NCBI RefSeq assembly: GCF_042659465.1
Contig: NZ_JBHSSW010000004.1
Location: 124,001 to 188,000, forward strand
Length of the DNA: 64,000 nucleotides
Direction: 5' to 3'
Source of the DNA: Ponticaulis profundi
Lineage (GTDB): Bacteria; Pseudomonadota; Alphaproteobacteria; Caulobacterales; Hyphomonadaceae
Shown: in pieces, positions 58,408-64,000 of the stretch
Position numbering within the stretch: position 1 is the first letter of the stretch
Layout of the letters: every line of letters starts with the position of its first letter
Position numbers and translations under genes: made by a program
Notes under the pieces: model-generated
The model's input: the letters and a program-made list of their open reading frames with translations, nothing else
Told to the model about the DNA's origin: nothing
The model's database searches: none

Positions 58408-58654
58408 TGCCTGCCGAAAACTCGCGTTTTGCAAGAGGAAGTGACCTTTCGCCGTGCGGAGTTCTGAAAACCGTTCATCCTTACAGCATGTGTGCTTATT
58501 CCTGAGGCGTTATCTTAATCTCTCAAGCAGCGAGAATTGCAGATCAGTGCGGGGACGTGGCGGGCCAGATATCCGTTCAGAAAAGAAGCCGAAATGTGCG
58601 CTTGTTTCGCCGGGCAGCTTTGGCTAGTTTCGCGCGACTTAAGGAAAGCCGGAC
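58408..58654. other. Remainder of the aminotransferase-glyQ divergent region
   Basis: Of the 309-bp gap between the aminotransferase and glyQ starts, the 247 bases past the hairpin hold at most a weak TCTC/GAGA repeat near 58526-58541. The glyQ ribosome-binding site AAGGAAAG lies just before the start. No ORF or named promoter is supported. Confidence 0.4.
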
Positions 58655-59551
58655 ATGACCATCAAGACAGCTGCCAAACCCAAAGGTTTTCAGGATATCA
58701 TTCTGACGCTCCAGAACTACTGGGCGGATAAGGGCTGCGCGGTCCTGCAGCCTTATGACATGGAAGTCGGCGCTGGTACGCTGCACCCTGCAACTGTGTT
58801 GCGCGCACTTGGCCCAAAGCCGTGGAATGTCGCTTACGCTCAACCATCGCGCCGACCAGCTGATGCGCGCTATGGTGAGAACCCGAACCGTCTCGGCCAT
58901 TATTATCAGTTTCAGGTCATTCTGAAGCCAAATCCGATCAATCTTCAGGACCTCTATCTGGAAAGTCTCTACGCGATCGGCATTGATCCGATGGTGCACG
59001 ATATCCGCTTTGTTGAAGATGACTGGGAAAACCCGACGGTTGGCGCCTGGGGGCTTGGCTGGGAAGTCTGGTGTGACGGGATGGAAGTCAGCCAGTACAC
59101 CTATTTCCAACAGGTCGGCGGCCTGGATGTGCGTCCTGTTTCCGGCGAGCTGACTTATGGCCTGGAACGCCTCGCCATGTATGTGTTTGGCGTTGATAAT
59201 GTGTATGAGCTGCCGTTCAATGATCCGGACAGTGCATATCCGCTGACATATGGCGATGTGTTCCTGGAGAATGAACGCCAGCAGTCTGCCTTCAATTTCG
59301 AACATTCCGATGTCGATATGCTGAAGCGCTGGTTTGCCGATTGTGAAAGCCAGTCCACTTCATTGCGTGAAGCGGGCAAACCTCTGCCAGCCTATGACTA
59401 TGCGCTGAAAGCATCACATACGTTCAACCTGATTGATGCGCGCGGTGCGATCAGCCCGACTGAGCGTCAGGCCTTTATCGCTCGCGTGCGTGATCTCGCG
59501 CGCGGTGCCGCGGAACTCTGGGCAAAGCAGGAAGAGGAGCGTGCTGCTTAG
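58655..59551 (+). CDS. glyQ: Glycyl-tRNA synthetase alpha subunit
   Basis: This 298-residue alpha chain of the heterotetrameric class II enzyme has GFQDIILTLQNYWADKGCAVLQPYDMEVGAGTLHPATVLRALGP at the start. RPADARYGENPNRLGHYYQFQVILKP (motif 2) and SGELTYGLERLAMY (motif 3) follow. It holds the aminoacylation active site; the beta subunit gene glyS is 2.8 kb downstream rather than adjacent. It charges tRNA-Gly. Confidence 0.97.
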   Translation: MTIKTAAKPKGFQDIILTLQNYWADKGCAVLQPYDMEVGAGTLHPATVLRALGPKPWNVAYAQPSRRPADARYGENPNRLGHYYQFQVILKPNPINLQDLYLESLYAIGIDPMVHDIRFVEDDWENPTVGAWGLGWEVWCDGMEVSQYTYFQQVGGLDVRPVSGELTYGLERLAMYVFGVDNVYELPFNDPDSAYPLTYGDVFLENERQQSAFNFEHSDVDMLKRWFADCESQSTSLREAGKPLPAYDYALKASHTFNLIDARGAISPTERQAFIARVRDLARGAAELWAKQEEERAA

Positions 59552-59590
59552 CCCCTATAATAGTGTGGGTTAGCAGATGCGGCGTCAGAC

Positions 59591-60016
59591 ATGCTGCACA
59601 TTAATGACGCGATCCAAATTCAGGACTGGGAACTGACCGAGAGTTTCACAACGTCCTCCGGGCCTGGCGGTCAGAACGTCAATAAGGTCGCAACCGCCGT
59701 CGAGTTGCGGTTTGAGGCAGAGCGCAGTCCAAGCCTCCCTGATCCCGTAAAACGTCGTCTCAAACGCATTGCGGGTCGCAAATGGACCGACGATGGCGCG
59801 CTGATCCTGAAAGTACAGGATACGCGAAGTCAGGCACGCAATCGGGAGATCGCACGCGAACGTCTGACGGAAATGATTGAGAAGGCTTTGATTGCACCAA
59901 AGCGGCGCATTCCAACCCGGCCGTCAAAGTCGGCGCAGCGGAAGCGTATGGATAAGAAAACCCAGCGCGGGCAGGTCAAGTCTCTGCGCGGCAAGGTCGA
60001 CCCCGGTGAAGCGTAG
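59591..60016 (+). CDS. arfB: Ribosome rescue hydrolase ArfB (YaeJ)
   Basis: This 141-residue protein is a stand-alone GGQ domain: TTSSGPGGQNVNKVATAVELRF, with Gly26-Gly27-Gln28. A basic tail (KRRIPTRPSKSAQRKRMDKKTQRGQVKSLRG) enters the mRNA channel of stalled ribosomes. It hydrolyses peptidyl-tRNA on ribosomes stuck without a stop codon. It lies 39 bases after glyQ, probably on the same transcript. Confidence 0.95.
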   Translation: MLHINDAIQIQDWELTESFTTSSGPGGQNVNKVATAVELRFEAERSPSLPDPVKRRLKRIAGRKWTDDGALILKVQDTRSQARNREIARERLTEMIEKALIAPKRRIPTRPSKSAQRKRMDKKTQRGQVKSLRGKVDPGEA

Positions 60017-60033
60017 TCGTCAGGCATGCAGAG

Positions 60034-60062
60034 AGCCCCGGCACGTCCCACTTGCCGGGGCT
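60034..60062. terminator. GC-rich hairpin between arfB and a convergent gene
   Basis: AGCCCCGGCA and TGCCGGGGCT form a perfect 10-bp stem with a 9-nt loop. T-runs are poor on both sides (ATAAGC to the right), so termination may be inefficient. Confidence 0.6.
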
Positions 60063-60068
60063 ATAAGC

Positions 60069-60380
60069 TTAGCGTTGAATTTCGAACTGAAGAAGCGAAT
60101 CGTCTTTCGGTTCAAGATCGGCTTTTTTACGCTCGCACGATTTGAAATCCTGAATCTCGAAATTGCCGAGTTTGGTGCAGACAGGATCTTTCTTGTACTT
60201 GGATTTCTGGCATTTCTTGAAATCCTGAATTTCAAAATTTCCAAGTTTGTCGCAATCCGGTTTGTGCACCTTCATTTTCTGCGCGGTTCGAATTTCAGTC
60301 TTTTCAACTTCCTTTACGGCTTGAGCCGATGCCGGAATAGCAAACGCGCAAACAAGCGCGGGAATGACAGTTTTCATCAT
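60069..60380 (-). CDS. Secreted small protein with an internal repeat KLGNFEIQDFK
   Basis: This 103-residue protein starts at ATG 60380 behind GGAGG. A signal peptide (to about PASAQA) leads to a mature part of about 80 residues. The 11-residue unit KLGNFEIQDFK occurs twice, each preceded by a Cys (PDCDKLG, PVCTKLG) and followed by one (KKC, KSC); a shorter LLQFEIQ near the C-terminus is a third, weak copy. The four cysteines suggest two disulfides. I recognise no family. It is followed at the same spacing by other unknown secreted genes. Confidence 0.75.
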   Translation of the reverse strand: MMKTVIPALVCAFAIPASAQAVKEVEKTEIRTAQKMKVHKPDCDKLGNFEIQDFKKCQKSKYKKDPVCTKLGNFEIQDFKSCERKKADLEPKDDSLLQFEIQR

Positions 60381-60473
60381 TGCGTGGTCCTCCATTTACC
60401 CATGTCTTTGAGACCACGTTGAAGACTCTATATCAACCCAAAATTGCAGTTTCGCTGAGCGCTGAAGGCCTAC

Positions 60474-61292
60474 CTATCGATACGCCTGACAGGCATAGCT
60501 GATATGCTCGCGTTCCTTTGATTGCACGAAATGATTGTAACGGCCAATCAGCTCTTTGAGCTCTTTTTCCGAGACACCCAGCCTTTGAGCCTGAACGGTT
60601 TCCACGTCGTCCCAGGCATGTTCACCGCTTTCAGCTTCACGCCATACCTTCTGTGAGACGAAATAGGCCTCAGCGACATTGGGGCTCAGCTGCTTTTCCA
60701 TTTCGTCGGCGCTGCATCCGCAAAAACCGGCGGAATTTCCAAAGCTCATACACTCGGCAATGACGACATCGCGAAACCTGGTGGCGGCGTCCACGCCTGC
60801 CGAGCCGGCAAGGGCAGGGTGGTTATCCGGATCGGTGACTTCCGGCGGTGCAGGCGCGGTGGGAATTGCGGCCATCTCTGCTTCATAGGCAGCGGCCTGT
60901 GCATCGGCTTCCGCGTTCAGACGTGTGGCTTCATTTTCCGCCTGTTCCATTTCGGCTTCTTTTTCGCTTGAGACGCAATTGGCGGGGAGGTCACCCAGAA
61001 GGCTCATTTCTTCTGAAATCGCCATGAATGTCATCGGGTCTGCTGACGCAATGCGGGCGGCGGCGGCTTTGTCGCCAAAGCTCTGTGCCATCAGATCTGC
61101 GAGAGTTTCTGTCTGCGCGGCGCTCAAATCAGCTGCGTTTTCGTCAAAGCCATCGCTGACGCATGCGCAATCGAGCGCGTCCAGTGATGCATTGGCCTCG
61201 CAGGCTGTTCGTACGGTTTCGTTCGCAGATGCTGTTGTTCCGACAACGGCGAGCCCGAGGCCTGCTAAAATCGCGTAAATCGTCTGTTTCAT
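60474..61292 (-). CDS. Exported protein with two Cys-x9-10-Cys-x-Cys modules
   Basis: From ATG 61292 (GGGAGCG ahead) this is 272 residues with a signal peptide to about ASAN. The mature protein has two similar cysteine motifs: C-x10-C-x-C in CEANASLDALDCAC (about residues 28-41) and C-x9-C-x-C in CMSFGNSAGFCGC (about 179-191). Each is followed by an acidic, Ala-rich helix. Between them lies an Ala/Glu coiled-coil-like stretch and a Pro-rich hinge (TAPAPPEV). Possibly a duplicated disulfide domain in the periplasm. Family not recognised. Confidence 0.75.
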   Translation of the reverse strand: MKQTIYAILAGLGLAVVGTTASANETVRTACEANASLDALDCACVSDGFDENAADLSAAQTETLADLMAQSFGDKAAAARIASADPMTFMAISEEMSLLGDLPANCVSSEKEAEMEQAENEATRLNAEADAQAAAYEAEMAAIPTAPAPPEVTDPDNHPALAGSAGVDAATRFRDVVIAECMSFGNSAGFCGCSADEMEKQLSPNVAEAYFVSQKVWREAESGEHAWDDVETVQAQRLGVSEKELKELIGRYNHFVQSKEREHISYACQAYR

Positions 61293-61455
61293 TGGTTCGC
61301 TCCCACACCGCATTTCGATCTATTCTTTCAAACGCATTCAAGGATGAAAAGCGGACGCAGGGTTTTAAATGAACGGAAAATGAAAACATCGCCTGCGCAT
61401 CGTTCAGACAAGTGCTGCCAGTATTGCTGAAACGCGCAGATGGTGGAGGGCCAGC

Positions 61456-61659
61456 ATGTGGAAATGGATGTCTTGCGCAGGATCGAGTCTTTTCACGTTC
61501 ATTGCGTTGATGGTGGCCGAACCATCTGCAACCGCGAGATTGATGGCGCATGCGCGCTGGATCACGACCGAATTTCAGCGACGGCATGCTGAAACTTTCG
61601 AGTTCGCAGATACCCTTGGGCAGCTTTGGCTGCAGTCTGAAAAACTGCGCGCCGCCTGA
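61456..61659 (+). CDS. Possible small protein (67 residues), uncertain
   Basis: The ATG has GGAGGG five bases ahead. The product begins with a hydrophobic stretch (MSCAGSSLFTFIALMVA) that could be a signal or membrane anchor, then a polar helix. It lies alone in the 462-bp gap between 61293 and 61754. A longer opposite-strand frame overlaps it. No family is recognised. It may be real or chance. Confidence 0.3.
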   Translation: MWKWMSCAGSSLFTFIALMVAEPSATARLMAHARWITTEFQRRHAETFEFADTLGQLWLQSEKLRAA

Positions 61660-61754
61660 TACAGCCAATCTGTCGCATTTCATCCCTGCATGGCCTTACC
61701 AATATTATGGGTATAGCTTCGTTTAACGTAGCAAATTCAAGCTTGGAGGTAGGA

Positions 61755-62132
61755 ATGCAACTGAAGCAGATTGTTTTGAGGCTGGCGCGTAACCCGGGTT
61801 TTCCTGAAGGTGATCACGATCAGGGATATGTGATTGTCGCGCCGCTCGACAATGATGCCAGGCTGGACACGGAAGCCTGGCGGGATGTGAAAAAGCACTG
61901 CACGGTTCGTCGTTTCCACACCGATGACAGTCTGAAGGCGGACGGTTTTCTCACCCATCGCGGCAGCAATTGGTACTTTCATTATGATGAAGAAAGCGAA
62001 GGTCCAGATGAGCCATTATACAAGCTTGCGGACCACCAGATTCTGCACGGATCTTATGTGACCATTGCGCATGGGGATGACGAAGATGCGCTGACCTATC
62101 AGATCGACGACATCCGGAATGTTGAGGTCTGA
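61755..62132 (+). CDS. Conserved-looking 125-residue protein, unknown function
   Basis: ATG 61755 lies behind GGAGGTAGGA, a very strong site; upstream frame to 61707 is unsupported. The product (QLKQIVLRLARNPGFPEGDHDQGYVIVAPLD at the start) is hydrophilic, with no signal or membrane segment. It alternates strands and acidic loops (WYFHYDEESEG, HGSYVTIAHGDDEDALTY). I suspect a conserved alphaproteobacterial hypothetical family. It precedes glyS by 206 bases. Confidence 0.7.
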   Translation: MQLKQIVLRLARNPGFPEGDHDQGYVIVAPLDNDARLDTEAWRDVKKHCTVRRFHTDDSLKADGFLTHRGSNWYFHYDEESEGPDEPLYKLADHQILHGSYVTIAHGDDEDALTYQIDDIRNVEV

Positions 62133-62217
62133 CCGAATATCTCGGGCAAAAAGTCTGCCTTGAGCCTTTCCGGCCAGCGGTAGACTCTGCGAGCTGAACC
62201 GGCGCTTGCAGCGAGAT

Positions 62218-62263
62218 AGGTATGCGGGGTGAAAATCGTCTAAGATTTTTGCCCCGTATACTT
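62218..62263 (+). other. Long stem-loop in the leader of glyS
   Basis: Bases 62218-62237 pair with 62244-62263 along 20 consecutive positions, allowing four G-U pairs (centre GCGGGGTGAAAATC / GATTTTTGCCCC), with a 6-nt loop GTCTAA. The right arm ends in CTTTT, then GCAGG. It lies 86 bases past the upstream gene's stop and 76 bases before the glyS start. It could be that gene's terminator or an attenuator-like leader element. Confidence 0.6.
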
Positions 62264-62338
62264 TTGCAGGCGACATCTGACTTGACCCACAGCGCACAGG
62301 GCTTATGCCGATCCAGACTGTAATTTTCCGGCGGTGTC

Positions 62339-64000
62339 ATGCCTCAGCTTTTGCTTGAACTCTTTAGTGAAGAAATCCCGGCCCGTATGCAGGCCAAGGC
62401 CGAAAGTGATCTCGGTAAAGCCCTGACCGATTCCCTGTCGTCAGCAGGATTGGCCTTCGGTTCGGTGGAAACGCTTTCTGGTCCGCGTCGACTGACCGTG
62501 ATCATTGAAGACGTGGCGCCGAAATCTCAGGATGTGCGCGAGGAGCGCAAAGGACCGAAAGTCGGCGCGCCAGAGAAAGCTGTAGAGGGCTTCATGCGCG
62601 GTGCGGGTCTTAGCTCGATCGATCAGGCTGAGATCAAGTCAGACCCGAAAAAGGGTGATTTCTACGTCGCGATTATCGAAACGCCTGGCCGCAATGCCGA
62701 AGACATTATCGCCGAAGCCATTCCGGCCATTATCCGTGGGTTCCACTGGCCGAAGAGCATGCGCTGGGGCTCGGGCGATCTGCGTTGGGTTCGCCCGCTG
62801 CAGCGCATCACCTGTCTGTTCGGTGGCAAGGTGGTCCCGTTTGAGGTGGATGGCATATCCTCTGGTGATGAGATTGAAGGCCACCGTGTTCATGGTCGCG
62901 GCCCATATACGATTTCTGATGCGCGCGATTATCGCGCGGCGCTGGAAGATGTTGGCCATGTGATGCTGAACCGGGAAGAGCGTCGCGAGACGATTCTTCA
63001 GAATGCACGCAAAGTCTGCGCAGATGCCGGATTGGAACTGGTTGAGGATATCGGTCTGCTGGAAGAGGTGACCGGCCTTGCTGAGTGGCCTGTCGTCTTG
63101 CTGGGCGAGATGGACCCGGCTTTTCTGGATTTGCCCGAAGAGGTGATCCAGCTGTCCATGCGGGTCCACCAGAAATATTTTGCGGTGCGCGATCCGAAAA
63201 CCGGCGGCCTGGCGCCGAATTTCGTTGTGGTCGCCAATATTGCTGCGACGGATGGCGGACAGAAGATTGCGCAAGGCAATTCGCGGGTCCTGTCGGCGCG
63301 TCTGAACGATGCACGCTTCTTCTGGGACAATGACCTCGCGACATCTCTTGAAGATATGGGGCAGAAGCTTGCAACCATCGATTTCAAGAAAGAACTCGGC
63401 ACGATTGCGGACAAGGTGGAGCGCGTCGCAAAGCTCGCGCGCGAGCTGGCGCCGAACGTTGGCGCGGATGCGGATGAAGCTGAGCGTGCCGCGCGTCTGT
63501 GCAAGTCTGATCTCGTTTCAGAGATGGTTTATGAATTCCCGGAACTTCAGGGCGTCATGGGACGTTATTACGCTCTGAAACAGGGGGAGAGTGTCGCTAT
63601 CGCCGACGCCATTCGCGATCACTACAAGCCGCAAGGCCCTTCAGATGCCGTGCCAACAGCGCAGGTCAGCATCGCCGTCGCGCTCGCTGACAAGCTCGAT
63701 ACGCTGGTGGGCTTCTGGGCGATCGATGAGAAACCCACCGGCTCTAAAGACCCGTTCGCACTCCGCCGCGCTGCCCTGGGTGTTGTGCGTATCGTGCTGG
63801 AGAACGATGTTCGGTTCGGTTTGGAAGACGTTTGTGGTCGGGCCGATATGGGGCTTGCAGACCGTAAGGTAGGTTTCGACGGAAGTGACTGGAGCGACTA
63901 TGGGGCCAGCCTCATTGTGTTCTTCGCGGATCGTCTGAAGCAGCACATGCGCGACCAGGGCGTGCGTCACGACCTGATTGATGCCGTGTTTGCATTGGGC
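62339..64000 (+). CDS. glyS: Glycyl-tRNA synthetase beta subunit (3' end outside window)
   Basis: The frame is open from ATG 62339 to the right edge: 554 codons of a family near 690. It starts MPQLLLELFSEEIPARM and has GPRRLTVIIEDVA, SMRWGSGDLRWVRPLQ and VHQKYFAVRD. EGHRVHGRGP and the FWDNDLATSLEDMGQKLATIDF HD-like region are also typical of GlyS. It binds the tRNA and supports the alpha subunit made from glyQ. The C-terminal anticodon-binding domain is cut off. Confidence 0.95.
   Translation, partial: MPQLLLELFSEEIPARMQAKAESDLGKALTDSLSSAGLAFGSVETLSGPRRLTVIIEDVAPKSQDVREERKGPKVGAPEKAVEGFMRGAGLSSIDQAEIKSDPKKGDFYVAIIETPGRNAEDIIAEAIPAIIRGFHWPKSMRWGSGDLRWVRPLQRITCLFGGKVVPFEVDGISSGDEIEGHRVHGRGPYTISDARDYRAALEDVGHVMLNREERRETILQNARKVCADAGLELVEDIGLLEEVTGLAEWPVVLLGEMDPAFLDLPEEVIQLSMRVHQKYFAVRDPKTGGLAPNFVVVANIAATDGGQKIAQGNSRVLSARLNDARFFWDNDLATSLEDMGQKLATIDFKKELGTIADKVERVAKLARELAPNVGADADEAERAARLCKSDLVSEMVYEFPELQGVMGRYYALKQGESVAIADAIRDHYKPQGPSDAVPTAQVSIAVALADKLDTLVGFWAIDEKPTGSKDPFALRRAALGVVRIVLENDVRFGLEDVCGRADMGLADRKVGFDGSDWSDYGASLIVFFADRLKQHMRDQGVRHDLIDAVFALG

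Noticed and set aside
61144..61683. 179-codon minus-strand frame overlapping the exported Cys-motif gene
   Set aside because: It overlaps the well-supported gene start at 61292 in another frame, has no ribosome-binding site and no recognisable domain.
1..64000. tRNA, rRNA, insertion sequence, prophage or CRISPR signatures
   Set aside because: Gaps were read on both strands. No cloverleaf with a GTTCGA-type loop, no transposase or integrase, and no regular repeat array was found.

Overview
This 64 kb window reads as a stretch of chromosome from an alphaproteobacterium, most likely in or near the Caulobacterales/Hyphomonadaceae. The signs are a solitary CcrM-type (GANTC) adenine methyltransferase, an smc-dsbA-dciA-mutY-ccrM block, a split F0 ATP synthase operon with b and b' subunits, an aa3 oxidase cluster (ctaC-D-B-G-E-surf1) running into thrC, an ispH/thrB/rnhA neighbourhood, and heterodimeric glycyl-tRNA synthetase. 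GC content looks moderate (mid-50s percent by eye). Genes are densely packed. I saw no tRNA or rRNA gene, insertion sequence, prophage or CRISPR array. Both ends cut genes: a peptide transporter on the left and glyS on the right.

Layout. 1-4.6 kb: end of a POT-family transporter, a DUF937 protein, a VTT-domain membrane protein, TldD with a secreted partner, and a TPR protein. 5-12.8 kb: cytochrome aa3 oxidase and its assembly factors (heme O synthase, Cox11, Surf1), then threonine synthase. 12.8-18.4 kb: GNAT acetyltransferase, SDR, EAL phosphodiesterase, YqgE, peroxiredoxin, and a stomatin/NfeD pair. 18.4-22.5 kb: rnhA, thrB and ispH with two unknown genes among them. 22.5-26.8 kb: a lipoprotein, argS and a TPR-sulfotransferase fusion. 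26.8-32.4 kb: a tandem glycine riboswitch and the glycine cleavage operon gcvT-H-PA-(hydrolase)-PB. 32.5-36.9 kb: an acyltransferase, a small membrane protein and the F0 ATP synthase operon (atpI-B-E-F'-F). 37-44.3 kb: smc, a DsbA-like lipoprotein, DciA, MutY, a small protein and CcrM. 44.4-48.9 kb: radical SAM protein, GST, two arsenosugar-type proteins, DUF4260 and a uracil-DNA glycosylase. 49-57 kb: ETF:ubiquinone oxidoreductase, TPR lipoprotein, ispE, a WecA/MraY-like transferase, polyprenyl synthase, DUF2007 and a TrmN6-like methyltransferase. 57-64 kb: an apparently exported aminotransferase, glyQ, arfB, four unknown small proteins and glyS.

The genes are overwhelmingly housekeeping: respiration (oxidase, ETF-QO, ATP synthase, polyprenyl and heme side chains), one-carbon/glycine metabolism, threonine synthesis, isoprenoid synthesis, chromosome organisation and cell-cycle methylation. 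The less ordinary signals lie mostly in leaders and intergenic DNA. They include a Shine-Dalgarno-masking inverted repeat before the Tat-type aminotransferase gene, a roughly 20-bp stem in the glyS leader, series of dyads before the stomatin, ETF-QO and ctaB genes, and a 10-bp-stem hairpin between atpB and atpE. Several unknown secreted proteins with internal cysteine or peptide repeats also stand out. All RNA structures were found by eye and have not been folded by computer. I found no single obvious new multi-gene system.
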